64,000 nt of DNA, taken from Cellulomonas humilata (lineage in GTDB: Bacteria > Actinomycetota > Actinomycetes > Actinomycetales > Cellulomonadaceae). The stretch is from positions 744,001-808,000 of the forward strand of contig NZ_JAUSVB010000002.1 of NCBI RefSeq assembly GCF_030814415.1. Direction: 5' to 3'. A model generated the notes under the pieces. It saw nothing but the letters and a program-made list of their open reading frames with translations, ran no database searches and was not told the origin of the DNA. Of the stretch, positions 1 to 9,007 are shown piece by piece. The position numbers and the translations under genes were made by a program. The stretch's first letter is position 1; each line of letters opens with the position of its first letter.

Positions 1-666
1 CATCGAGATCCGGTTGCCGGGCGCCACCGGGTGCGCGGCCACGAGGACCGGTGAGCCCAGCGGCTCGACCGGTTCCGTGCGCAACGAGCCGAGGCGGGTC
101 GGCAGCGGCTGTGCGACCGGGTAGGTGCCGACGTCGGGGGAGACGAGCAGCGCGGTGCCGGCGATGAACGAGGTGTTCCCGTCCGCGCTCAGCACCTGCA
201 TCGGCCGGCCGGCGGCCCCGAGCCGCTCCGCCGTCGACCGCGCAACGTGCGCCGACGTCTCGGGCAGGACGACGACGTCGGCGCCCTGCTCCAGGACGAG
301 GTCGGCGAGCACCTCGGCGCCCACCGTGTCGAGGGTGTTGAAGGACAGGACGACGACCTCGTCGCGAGGTCCCGGAGTCGCCGCCTCCTGCGGGTACGAC
401 CGCACGACGAGCACCGCGGCCTGCGCGGCGGCACCCAGGGCGAACGCCAGGGTCAGCGGGAGCAGCCGACGGCGCGACCACGGGACGGCGACCAGGAGGG
501 TGACCGCGACGGCGGCGCCCACCCCGAGCACCGCACGGAACGAGACGACCTGCGCGACCGGGTAGACGCCCGACGCGACCGGGACCGCGAGCGCGACGAG
601 CGCACCGCCGACGACGGCCGCGAGGACCCAGACGACGACCCGGAGGGCCCCGCCCCCCGACCTCAC
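1..666 (-). CDS. Endonuclease/exonuclease/phosphatase-fold membrane protein, 3'-truncated by window edge
   Basis: Partial gene of 222 visible codons; the C-terminus lies beyond base 1. A GTG start at 666 overlaps the panB stop (GTGA), so it is probably translationally coupled to panB. The first ~90 residues are hydrophobic with two or three membrane segments. They are followed by a soluble start typical of the EEP (DNase I-like) fold: a strand reading VVVLSFNTLD, then GADVVVLPE with the metal-binding glutamate. This layout matches membrane-tethered EEP proteins of the VanJ-like type common in actinobacteria. The catalytic His/Asp residues would lie in the missing part, so activity and substrate (phosphodiester or phosphate monoester) cannot be judged. 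It is the last visible gene of the nadE-panB transcription unit. Confidence 0.7.
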   Translation of the reverse strand, partial: MRSGGGALRVVVWVLAAVVGGALVALAVPVASGVYPVAQVVSFRAVLGVGAAVAVTLLVAVPWSRRRLLPLTLAFALGAAAQAAVLVVRSYPQEAATPGPRDEVVVLSFNTLDTVGAEVLADLVLEQGADVVVLPETSAHVARSTAERLGAAGRPMQVLSADGNTSFIAGTALLVSPDVGTYPVAQPLPTRLGSLRTEPVEPLGSPVLVAAHPVAPGNRISM

Positions 667-1475
667 GCGTCGAACTGGTGGTCCGCGTCGGGGAACGTGC
701 CGCCACGCACCTCGTCGGCGTAGGCCGCCGCCGCTGCCTTGAGCGCCGCACCGACCTCGCCGAACCGCTTGGCGAACCGCGGGGACCAGTCCGTCATCCC
801 CGCCATGTCGACCCAGACCAGCACCTGGCCGTCGCACTGCGTGCCGGCTCCGATGCCGATCGTGGGGATGTGCAGGATCTCCGTGACGCGTGCGGCCACC
901 GGCGCGGGCACCATCTCGAGGACCACGGCGACCGCGCCGGCCTCCTGGATGGCCACGGCGTCCTCGCAGAGCAGCTCGGCAGCGAGGTCGCCGCGGCCCT
1001 GCACGCGGGGGCCGCCCAGCAGGTTCTCCGACTGCGGCGTGTAGCCGAGGTGCCCGACCACGGGGATGCCGGCGTCGGTGATCGCCTTGATCTGCGCGGC
1101 GACCCGCTTGCCGCCCTCGAACTTCACCGCGGCGACGCCGGTCTCCTTCATCATGCGCACCGAGGTCGCCAGCGCCTGCGCGGGGCCGGCCTCGTAGGAG
1201 CCGAACGGCAGGTCCGCGACGACGAACGCGCGCCTGGCGGCTCCGGCGACGGCGCGTGCCGGGGGGATCAGGTCGTCGACCGTCACCGGCAGGGTCGTCG
1301 TGTGCCCGTGCATGGTGTTCCCGATCGAGTCGCCGACCAGCAGCATGTCGATGCCGGCCTCGTCGAAGATCCGGGCGGTGACGGCGTCGTAGGCCGTGAG
1401 CATGGTCAGGCGCTCACCGCGCTCCTTCGCCTCGCGCAGGTGGTGCACGCGCACGCGCTTCGGGGTCGAGGTCAT
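663..1475 (-). CDS. panB: 3-methyl-2-oxobutanoate hydroxymethyltransferase
   Basis: 270 residues, the usual PanB length. It transfers a hydroxymethyl group from 5,10-methylenetetrahydrofolate to 2-oxoisovalerate, giving ketopantoate for pantothenate/CoA synthesis in the cytosol. The N-terminal TIM-barrel signature LLVGDSIGNTMHGHTTTLPV with the metal/substrate-binding Asp and Ser is intact. So are the FEGG stretch and the GHLGYTPQS and IGIGAGTQCDGQVLV motifs. The ATG at 1475 is preceded by AGGAG about 8 bases away. It lies 23 bases after the nadE stop, with the EEP gene overlapping its own stop, so the three genes are likely co-transcribed. panC, panD and panE are not in the window. Confidence 0.95.
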   Translation of the reverse strand: MTSTPKRVRVHHLREAKERGERLTMLTAYDAVTARIFDEAGIDMLLVGDSIGNTMHGHTTTLPVTVDDLIPPARAVAGAARRAFVVADLPFGSYEAGPAQALATSVRMMKETGVAAVKFEGGKRVAAQIKAITDAGIPVVGHLGYTPQSENLLGGPRVQGRGDLAAELLCEDAVAIQEAGAVAVVLEMVPAPVAARVTEILHIPTIGIGAGTQCDGQVLVWVDMAGMTDWSPRFAKRFGEVGAALKAAAAAYADEVRGGTFPDADHQFDA

Positions 1476-1498
1476 TCGTGGAGCTCCTGTCGGGGTGG

Positions 1499-3184
1499 TC
1501 ACGGCTCGCGCCACTGGGTGGTGATGGGCAGCCGGCGGTCTCGGCCGAATGCCAGCGCGGTCACCTTGGTGCCCGGCGGGTACTGGCGTCGCTTCCACTC
1601 GGCGCGGTCGACGAGGGCGAGGACCTTGTCGACGACGGCGGGGTCGAACCCGCGGGCGAGCAGCTCCGCACGCCCCTCGGCGTTCTCGACGTAGGCGTCG
1701 AGGACCTCGTCCAGGATCTCGTACGGGGGGAGCGAGTCCTGGTCGACCTGGCCCGGGCGCAGCTCCGCCGACGGCGGCTTGGTGATCGAGGACTCCGGGA
1801 TCGGAGGGAGCTCGTCGGGACCGAAGACGCCGTCCAGGGCCGCGTTGTTGCGCCAGCGGGCGAGCGCCCACACGCGGGACTTGTCGATGTCCTTGATCGG
1901 CGCGAAGCCGCCGACGGCGTCGCCGTAGATCGTCGAGTAGCCCACGGCGAGCTCCGTCTTGTTGCCGGGGGCGAGCACGAGGTGGCCCTCGGAGTTGGAC
2001 AGCGCCATGAGGATCACGCCGCGCACGCGGGCCTGCAGGTTCTCGGCCGCGAGCCCGTCGAGCGCCAGCTCGCCCTCGAAGGCGTCGACCATCGGGGCGA
2101 TCGGCTGCACCCGGTAGTCCGCGCCGATCCGCTTGGCCAGGTCGGCCGCGTCGTCCTTGCTGTGCTCCGAGGAGTACACCGACGGCATGGACACGCCGAC
2201 GACGTTCTCGCCCCCGATCGCGTCCGCAGCGATCGCGGCGACGAGCGCCGAGTCGATCCCGCCCGACATCCCGAACACCACGGACCGGAACCCGTTCTTC
2301 GTCACGTAGCCGCGCAGGCCGGTCACCAGGGCGCGGTAGACCTCCTCGTCGGGTGCGAGCGGGGGTGCGACGACGCCGGTCGCGGGGGCGTCGTCGTCGC
2401 CGAGCAGGTCCCACACCAGCAGGTGCTCCACGAACTGCGGGGCGCGCGCGAGCACCGTGCCGTCGGTGGCGATGACGAAGGAGCCGCCGTCGAACACCAG
2501 GTCGTCCTGCGCGCCCACCAGGTTCACGTACGCGACGGGAGCCTCGACCTCGTGCGCGCGGCGTGCGGCCAGCTCGACGCGCTGGTACCCCTTGCCCTCC
2601 TCGTACGGCGACGCGTTGAGCACCACCAGCAGGGAGACCTCGTTCTCGTCCATCTGCGATACGGGTCCACCGTCCTGCCAGATGTCCTCGCAGATCACGA
2701 CGCCCACCCGTCGGCCCGCGACGTCGATCACGCAGACGTCGTCGCCGGCCGCGAAGATGCGGTACTCGTCGAAGACGCCGTAGTTGGGCAGGTGGTGCTT
2801 GTCGTACCGGACCTGCACCTGGCCGTGCTGGAGCAGGACCGCCTGGTTGGTCGGGCGCCTCGGGCCCTCGGGCGCACCGGGCTCGTGCACCGGCGTCACC
2901 GACTTCTCGCCGACGGTCCCGACGAGGACGGCCAGGTCGCCGAGCCCGTCGGCGGCCAGCGCCGCAGCCGTGCGCTGCAGCGCGGCCTCGGCCCCGCGGC
3001 GGAACGACGCACGCAGCGCGAGGTCCTCGATGGGGTAGCCGGTCAGCGTCATCTCGGGGAAGACCACCAGGTCGGCGCCCGCCTGGGCGGCCGTCCGGGC
3101 CCAGTCGAGGACGGCCTGGGCGTTCGCGTCGACGTCGCCCACGCGCGTGTCGATCTGCGCGAGAGCGATGCGGGGGGAAGGCAT
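1499..3184 (-). CDS. nadE: Glutamine-dependent NAD+ synthetase
   Basis: 561 residues in two domains. The N-terminal nitrilase-type glutaminase (about 1-260) carries the Glu of PEMTLTGYP and the nucleophilic Cys of VVICEDIWQDGG. The C-terminal NAD synthetase domain has the ATP-pyrophosphatase loop SGGIDSALVA. It amidates nicotinic acid adenine dinucleotide using glutamine, the last step of NAD synthesis. The ATG at 3184 fits the family start (MPSPRIALAQID). A TAGGCT hexamer lies exactly 7 bases upstream (3192-3197, minus strand), pointing to a leaderless mRNA. It is divergent from glnA2 and may be co-transcribed with panB. Confidence 0.95.
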   Translation of the reverse strand: MPSPRIALAQIDTRVGDVDANAQAVLDWARTAAQAGADLVVFPEMTLTGYPIEDLALRASFRRGAEAALQRTAAALAADGLGDLAVLVGTVGEKSVTPVHEPGAPEGPRRPTNQAVLLQHGQVQVRYDKHHLPNYGVFDEYRIFAAGDDVCVIDVAGRRVGVVICEDIWQDGGPVSQMDENEVSLLVVLNASPYEEGKGYQRVELAARRAHEVEAPVAYVNLVGAQDDLVFDGGSFVIATDGTVLARAPQFVEHLLVWDLLGDDDAPATGVVAPPLAPDEEVYRALVTGLRGYVTKNGFRSVVFGMSGGIDSALVAAIAADAIGGENVVGVSMPSVYSSEHSKDDAADLAKRIGADYRVQPIAPMVDAFEGELALDGLAAENLQARVRGVILMALSNSEGHLVLAPGNKTELAVGYSTIYGDAVGGFAPIKDIDKSRVWALARWRNNAALDGVFGPDELPPIPESSITKPPSAELRPGQVDQDSLPPYEILDEVLDAYVENAEGRAELLARGFDPAVVDKVLALVDRAEWKRRQYPPGTKVTALAFGRDRRLPITTQWREP

Positions 3185-3265
3185 GTGGCCGAGCCTAACC
3201 ATCTCGTGCGACCCGCCCCGGACAGTGGCCGTTCACCGGACCGTTCATCAGGCAGGATGTACCGC

Positions 3266-4603
3266 ATGGACAGGCAGCAGGAGTTCGTGCTCCGCACGGT
3301 CGAGGAGCGGGACATCCGCTTCATCCGTCTCTGGTTCACCGACGTGCTCGGGATCCTGAAGTCGGTGGCGGTGGCACCCGCAGAGCTCGAGGCCGCCTTC
3401 TCCGAGGGGATCGGGTTCGACGGCAGCGCCATCGAGGGGCTGACCCGGGTGTACGAGGCGGACATGATCGCCAAGCCCGACCCGTCGACGTTCCAGATCC
3501 TGCCCTGGCGGGGGGAGCGGCACGGCACCGCCCGCATGTTCTGCGACCTGCTGACGCCGGACGGCGAGCCGTCGCTCGCGGACTCCCGCACGGTGCTCAA
3601 GCGGGCGCTGTCGAAGGCCGCCGACCAGGGGTTCACCTTCTACACGCACCCCGAGGTCGAGTTCTACCTGTTCGACGCCCCCGCGGACCCGACGCTGCCG
3701 CTGGTGCCCGTCGACCAGGGTGGCTACTTCGACCACGTGCCGCGCGGCACCGCGCACGACTTCCGCCGCGCCGCGATCACGATGCTCGAGTCGATGGGCA
3801 TCTCGGTGGAGTTCTCCCACCACGAGGCCGGACCGGGCCAGAACGAGATCGACCTGCGCTACGCCGACGCCCTGACCACCGCGGACAACATCATGACGTT
3901 CCGCACGGTGGTCAAGGAGGTCGCGCTCGAGCAGGGCGTCTTCGCCAGCTTCATGCCCAAGCCGCTGGCCGACCAGCCCGGTTCCGGCATGCACACGCAC
4001 CTGTCGCTGTTCCAGGGCGACCGCAACGCCTTCCACGAGCCCGGCGGACACCTGGAGCTGTCCAAGACCGCGCGCTCGTTCATCGCGGGGCTGCTCAAGC
4101 ACGCCGCCGAGATCACGGCGGTCACCAACCAGTTCGTGAACTCCTACAAGCGGCTGTGGGGCGGTGCCGAGGCGCCGAGCTACGTCTGCTGGGGCCACAA
4201 CAACCGCTCCGCGCTGGTCCGCGTGCCGATGTACAAGCCCGGCAAGGGCAACTCGAGCCGCATCGAGTACCGCGCGGTCGACTCCGCCACCAACCCGTAC
4301 CTCGCGTACGCCCTGCTGCTCACCGCCGGCCTCAAGGGTGTCGAGGAGGGCTACGAGCTGCCGGAGGGTGCCGAGGACGACGTCTGGGAGCTCACCGACT
4401 CGGAGCGGCGCGCGCTCGGCATCGAGCCGCTGCCGACGTCGCTGGACGCGGCGATCTCGATCATGGAGAAGTCGGAGCTCGTCGCGGAGACGCTGGGCGA
4501 GCACGTGTTCGACTACTTCCTGCGCAACAAGCGCCAGGAGTGGGAGGCCTACCGCTCGCAGGTGACGCCGTACGAGCTGCGGCGGTTCCTCCCGGTGCTG
4601 TGA
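3266..4603 (+). CDS. glnA2: Glutamine synthetase, GlnA2 type
   Basis: 445 residues. From memory it is closer to mycobacterial/streptomycete GlnA2 than to GlnA1: the N-terminus MDRQQEFVLRTVEERDIRF and the C-terminus EWEAYRSQVTPYELRRFL are characteristic. Glutamine synthetase landmarks are present: the beta-grasp latch GFDGSAIEG, metal-ligand Glu residues in the HPEVEFYLF region, GSGMHTHLS, and NRSALVRVP. It ligates ammonia to glutamate, although actinobacterial GlnA2 proteins can have altered roles. The ATG at 3266 is preceded by CAGGAT (3253-3258) at 7 bases, suggesting leaderless transcription. It overlaps the glnE start by 4 bases, the conserved glnA2-glnE arrangement. Confidence 0.93.
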   Translation: MDRQQEFVLRTVEERDIRFIRLWFTDVLGILKSVAVAPAELEAAFSEGIGFDGSAIEGLTRVYEADMIAKPDPSTFQILPWRGERHGTARMFCDLLTPDGEPSLADSRTVLKRALSKAADQGFTFYTHPEVEFYLFDAPADPTLPLVPVDQGGYFDHVPRGTAHDFRRAAITMLESMGISVEFSHHEAGPGQNEIDLRYADALTTADNIMTFRTVVKEVALEQGVFASFMPKPLADQPGSGMHTHLSLFQGDRNAFHEPGGHLELSKTARSFIAGLLKHAAEITAVTNQFVNSYKRLWGGAEAPSYVCWGHNNRSALVRVPMYKPGKGNSSRIEYRAVDSATNPYLAYALLLTAGLKGVEEGYELPEGAEDDVWELTDSERRALGIEPLPTSLDAAISIMEKSELVAETLGEHVFDYFLRNKRQEWEAYRSQVTPYELRRFLPVL

Positions 4604-7600
4604 GCGTGAGCTCGACCTCTGCCGGGCGCGGGTCGACGCTGGCCGGTCGCCTGACCCGGGTCGGGGTGTCCGACGCCGGCCGTGCCGAGCGGCTGCTCGC
4701 GGACGCGGCGCTCCTGCAGGTGGTCGACGCGCCCGCGGACGTGCTGATCCCGCCGCTCGCGGACGTCGCGGACCCGGACCAGGCGGTGCTCGCGCTGGCG
4801 AAGCTCGCCGGCGCGGTCGTCGGGGACCCCGAGCTGCTCGCGGTCCTGCGGGACATCCTGGAGGAGGACGGTCCGCCGCGCGCCCGGCTGTTCGCGGTGG
4901 TCGGCGCATCCGTGGCACTCGGGGACACGCTCGTCGCGCACCCGGAGACGCTGCGGGTGCTCCTCGACGACGTGCCCGGGACGGGCGTCCCGGTGGCCGA
5001 GGTCCGGGCCGAGCTGCTGCACGCGGTCGCAGCCGACGCGGACGCCGACGTCCCGGTGGCGACGCTGGCGGGGGCGGCCGGGACGGATGCGATGCGGCTC
5101 GCGTACCGCACGCGCCTGCTGCGCATCGCGGCGACGGACCTGACCAGCACCGACCCGCTCAGCCGGCTGCCCGGTGTGGCGGCCGCGTTGGCGGACCTGG
5201 CGGGTGCGGCGTTGGAGTCGGCCCTCGCGCTGGCCCGTGCCGATCTCGACGACCACGGCCGAGGCGTGCGCCTCGCGGTCATCGGCATGGGGAAGTGCGG
5301 TGGCCGCGAGCTCAATTACGTGAGCGACGTCGACGTCATCTACGTCGCCGAGCCCGTCGACGGGGTCGACGAGGCCGAGGCTCTCGCGGTCGGGGCGCGG
5401 CTCGCCGCGGGCCTGGCGCGCGTGTGCTCGACGCCGTCGGGCGAGCCGGCGTTGTGGCCGGTCGACGCCGCGCTGCGACCCGAGGGCAAGAACGGGCCCC
5501 TCGTGCGCACGATCGCGAGCCACAAGGCGTACTACGAGCGCTGGGCCAAGACCTGGGAGTTCCAGGCGCTGCTCAAGGCGCGACCGCTGGCGGGCGACGA
5601 GGCGCTCGGACGCGAGTACGTCGAGATGACGCAGCCGTTCGTGTGGAGCGCCGTGACCCGCGAGCACTTCGTCGAGGACTCGCAGGCGATGCGCCGCCGG
5701 GTGGAGGGCCACGTGCCCGCGGCGGAGGCCGACCGGCAGCTCAAGCTCGGGGTCGGCGGCCTGCGGGACGTCGAGTTCACCGTCCAGCTCCTGCAGCTGG
5801 TGCACGGGCGCGCGGACGAGACGATCCGCAGCCCCAGCACGTTGACGGCGCTCGCCGCGCTGGCTGCCGGGGGGTACGTCGGGCGCTCGCACGCGGCCCA
5901 CCTGGCTGTCTGCTACCGCCTCCTGCGGGTGCTCGAGCACCGGATCCAGCTCCACCGGTTGCGCCGCACGCACCTCATGCCGACGACCGAGCCGGACCTG
6001 CGCAGGCTCGCGCGCTCGATCGGCATGCGGGCCGAGGGCGCCGACGGCCTGAACGACCGCTGGCGCGCGACGCGTCGCGAGGTCCGAGGCCTGCACGAGG
6101 AGCTGTTCTACCGGCCGCTGCTGCCGGCGACCGCCCAGCTGTCGACCGCGGAGGCCAGCCTCGCCCCGGAGGCCGCCAAGGCCCGGCTCGCAGCCATCGG
6201 CTACACCGACCCTGCGGGCGCCATGCGCCACATCGCGGCGCTGACCGAGGGGGTGTCGCGACGAGCCTCGATCCAGCGGCAGCTGCTCCCCGTGATGCTC
6301 GGGTGGTTCGCGGACGGCGCGGACCCGGACGGTGGCCTGCTCGCGTTCCGGCGCCTGTCCGACGAGCTGGGCACCACGCACTGGTACCTCAAGCTGCTCC
6401 GTGACTCGGGCACGGCGGCCCGTCGGCTCGCACAGGTGCTGTCGACGTCCCGCTACGTCGCCGACGCCCTCACGAAGTCGCCCGAGTCCGTGACGTGGCT
6501 GGCCGACGACGCCGACCTTGTGCCCCGCACGTTCGAGCGGCTGACCGCCGAGGCCGACGCGATCCTCACGCGGTCCGACGAGCAGGTCACGGCGGTGACG
6601 GCCCTGCGCGGGCTGCGTCGGCGGGAGCTCTCGCGGACGGCCGCGGCGGACGTCCTGGGCGTCGTCACCGGCGAGCGTGCGTCGCGGAGCCTGAGCGTCG
6701 CGGCCGACGTCGTCCTCGTCGGCGCCCTGCGCGTGGCGGAGTGGGAGGCGCGCGCGGACAAGGGGCTGGAGACGAGCCCGACGCGGCTGCTCGTCGTCGC
6801 GATGGGTCGGTGGGGCGGCGCGGAGATGGGCTACTCCTCCGACGCCGACGTGCTGTTCGTGCACGATCCCGTCGAGGGGGCGGACCCGCGGGCGGCACAA
6901 GAGTTCGCGCTGCTGGTGACGACGAAGCTGCGCACGCTGCTCGGCACCGTCGGGCCGGAGCCGACCCTGGAGGTCGACGCCGACCTGCGCCCGGAGGGCC
7001 GCAACGGTCCGCTGGTCCGGTCGTTCGACTCCTACGCCGAGTACTACGAGCGCTGGTCCTCGCCGTGGGAGTCCCAGGCGCTGCTGCGGGCGCGCCCGGT
7101 GGCCGGTGACGACGAGCTCGGCGAGCGGTTCCTGCGGCTGATCGACCCGTTGCGGTACCCGGCCGGCGGGGTCGAGCCGGCGGTGGAGCGTGAGGTGCGC
7201 CGCATCAAGGCCCGGGTCGAGTCGGAGCGGCTGCCGCGAGGCGTCGAGCCCGCCCGGCACCTCAAGCTGGGACGCGGTGGCATCGCGGACGTCGAGTGGA
7301 CCGCGCAGCTCCTCCAGCTCCAGCACGCCCACGAGGTGCCGGCGCTGCGCACGACGGCGACGCTGGCGGCCCTCGAGGCGGCGACGGAGGCGGGTCTCCT
7401 CGACGCCGACGACGCACGGGTGCTGAGCGAGGCGTGGCTCCTGGCGAGCCGGCTGCGGGACGCCAACGTGCTGTGGAGCGGTCGCGGGGGAGCGCACGCG
7501 GACGTCCTGCCGCACGACCGGCAGGCTCTCGCCGGGCTGGCCCGCGTGGTCGGGTACCCCGCCGGGTCCGGCGGTGAGCTCGAGCAGGACTACCTGCGGA

Positions 7601-7647
7601 CCGCGCGACGGGCCCGCGCGGTGGTGGAGCGCGTCTTCTACGGCTGA
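4600..7647 (+). CDS. glnE: Bifunctional glutamine synthetase adenylyltransferase/adenylyl-removing enzyme
   Basis: 1015 residues, the full family length. There are two nucleotidyltransferase halves: the first has CGGRELNYVSDVDVIYV near residue 230, the second WGGAEMGYSSDADVLFV near residue 735. Both keep the G-x11-DxD metal-binding pattern, and each is followed by a helical domain (LKLGVGGLRDVEFTVQLLQL and LKLGRGGIADVEWTAQLLQL). One half adenylylates and the other deadenylylates a tyrosine of GlnA. The likely client is GlnA1 encoded at 25998-27422. The GTG at 4600 overlaps the glnA2 stop (GTGA); a second GTG lies two codons downstream. The 3' end overlaps the convergent AI-2E gene by 10 bases. 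Confidence 0.95.
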   Translation: MSVSSTSAGRGSTLAGRLTRVGVSDAGRAERLLADAALLQVVDAPADVLIPPLADVADPDQAVLALAKLAGAVVGDPELLAVLRDILEEDGPPRARLFAVVGASVALGDTLVAHPETLRVLLDDVPGTGVPVAEVRAELLHAVAADADADVPVATLAGAAGTDAMRLAYRTRLLRIAATDLTSTDPLSRLPGVAAALADLAGAALESALALARADLDDHGRGVRLAVIGMGKCGGRELNYVSDVDVIYVAEPVDGVDEAEALAVGARLAAGLARVCSTPSGEPALWPVDAALRPEGKNGPLVRTIASHKAYYERWAKTWEFQALLKARPLAGDEALGREYVEMTQPFVWSAVTREHFVEDSQAMRRRVEGHVPAAEADRQLKLGVGGLRDVEFTVQLLQLVHGRADETIRSPSTLTALAALAAGGYVGRSHAAHLAVCYRLLRVLEHRIQLHRLRRTHLMPTTEPDLRRLARSIGMRAEGADGLNDRWRATRREVRGLHEELFYRPLLPATAQLSTAEASLAPEAAKARLAAIGYTDPAGAMRHIAALTEGVSRRASIQRQLLPVMLGWFADGADPDGGLLAFRRLSDELGTTHWYLKLLRDSGTAARRLAQVLSTSRYVADALTKSPESVTWLADDADLVPRTFERLTAEADAILTRSDEQVTAVTALRGLRRRELSRTAAADVLGVVTGERASRSLSVAADVVLVGALRVAEWEARADKGLETSPTRLLVVAMGRWGGAEMGYSSDADVLFVHDPVEGADPRAAQEFALLVTTKLRTLLGTVGPEPTLEVDADLRPEGRNGPLVRSFDSYAEYYERWSSPWESQALLRARPVAGDDELGERFLRLIDPLRYPAGGVEPAVEREVRRIKARVESERLPRGVEPARHLKLGRGGIADVEWTAQLLQLQHAHEVPALRTTATLAALEAATEAGLLDADDARVLSEAWLLASRLRDANVLWSGRGGAHADVLPHDRQALAGLARVVGYPAGSGGELEQDYLRTARRARAVVERVFYG

Positions 7648-8819
7648 TCTTCCGGGCCCTCCGACGGCTCGTCGGGCTCGTCCTCCGGCATGTCGACCCA
7701 CCCTCGCTGCCGTCGCATCGCCTGCTCGTCCTCGCGGAGCAGCTCGTCGTCGACCAGGTCGTGCCGGCGGATGTAGGTCGACGAGACCGCCTGGATCGTC
7801 GCCGCGACCGGCAGTGCGAGGAACGCCCCGATCGGGCCGAAGACCGCGCCGAACGCGATCACCGCGAGGAACGCGATCGCGGGGTTGATCTCGAGCGACC
7901 GCTGCGAGACCTTGGGCGAGAAGATCAGGTTCTCGACCTGCTGGTACCCCACGATGAACGCCAGCGTGAGCAGGCCCTTGACGGGGTCGACGGCGAGCGC
8001 GACGGCGATGGGCAGCGCGCCGCCGATGTACGTGCCGATGGTCGGGACGAACTGCGAGACCACGCCGGTGAACGCCGCGAGCGGCAGCGCGTACGGGATG
8101 CCGAGGATCGTCAGGAAGATGAACGTGAAGAACGTCGACAGCGCCGCCAGCACGATGCGCGAGCTGATGAAGTCGGCGACCTTCTCCTGCGAGACCTCCC
8201 ACAGGCGCAGCACCTCGCGCTGCCGGGCGGGGGCCAGCATCCGGCAGATCGCCGCTCGGAGCTTGGGGCCCGCGCTCGCCATGTAGTAGACGACGAGTAG
8301 GACGGCGCTGGCGGTGAACAGCCCGCCGACGATCGTCGAGCCGAGGCCGATGAGGCCCGGGGCCAGCTGCTGCCAGTTCTCGCTGAGCCCGACGAGCAGG
8401 TCGTCCGCCTCTGGCATCTCGACCGGGAACCTCTGCGTGACCCAGTCGGCGAACTGCGCGTAGTACTCCGGCAACGACTGCACGAGCTCGATGACCTGCG
8501 TGACGAACAGGCCCCCGAACAGCGCGATCACCGCGAGGATCCCCACCAGCGAGGCGATCATCACCAGCCCGGTGGCACGTGTGCGTCGCAGACCGCGAGC
8601 GACCAGCCACCGGATGGGCGGCTCCATCGCCAGCGCCAGGAACCACGAGATCACCACGATGAAGATGACGTTGCCCAGCACGGACAGCGCCCGCCACGTC
8701 GCGAGCCCGAGGAAGACCGCGAACCCGGTCATCAGGAGCGCGCGGGGGAGCCACGCCGGAGGCTTGCGGGGGTCCCGCGCGCCTACGCGGACCGGGTGAG
8801 TCACAGGGATGTTCGGCAT
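7638..8819 (-). CDS. AI-2E family transporter (PerM/UPF0118)
   Basis: 393 residues with about eight predicted membrane segments. The two-block topology is typical: two or three N-terminal helices, a soluble central region, then a C-terminal bundle containing IGGALPIAVALAV and GFIGPIGAFLALP-like repeats. The conserved stretch FTGVVSQFVPTIGTY is recognisable. Family members export signalling molecules or small solutes; the substrate here is unknown. An acidic Pro/Glu/Asp tail follows the last helix. The ATG at 8819 is preceded by a GGGGGA ribosome-binding site, and a TACGGT -10-like element lies about 60 bases upstream. It is convergent with glnE and divergent from the gene at 9008. Confidence 0.85.
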   Translation of the reverse strand: MPNIPVTHPVRVGARDPRKPPAWLPRALLMTGFAVFLGLATWRALSVLGNVIFIVVISWFLALAMEPPIRWLVARGLRRTRATGLVMIASLVGILAVIALFGGLFVTQVIELVQSLPEYYAQFADWVTQRFPVEMPEADDLLVGLSENWQQLAPGLIGLGSTIVGGLFTASAVLLVVYYMASAGPKLRAAICRMLAPARQREVLRLWEVSQEKVADFISSRIVLAALSTFFTFIFLTILGIPYALPLAAFTGVVSQFVPTIGTYIGGALPIAVALAVDPVKGLLTLAFIVGYQQVENLIFSPKVSQRSLEINPAIAFLAVIAFGAVFGPIGAFLALPVAATIQAVSSTYIRRHDLVDDELLREDEQAMRRQRGWVDMPEDEPDEPSEGPEDQP

Positions 8820-9007
8820 CGTGTCCCCCGTGCGGGCAGGCGAGCGGGCTCGCGGGCGGCGTTCGTCTCCGTGGCACCGTACCGGTCGACGCGGCTCGCG
8901 ACGGTGACCCGCGCCGAGCCGGTGCGGGCCTGCCTCTCGCGCTCTGAGCAGCGCTACTGACATGCTCGGCTCGTCGCAACATGTCCGACATGTCGGGAGG
9001 GCACTTC

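Noticed and set aside
8981..9007. Upstream ATG codons (8981, 8990) as start of the 9008-10648 gene
   Set aside because: No ribosome-binding site precedes them, whereas GGGAGG precedes the GTG at 9008. Kept only as an alternative.
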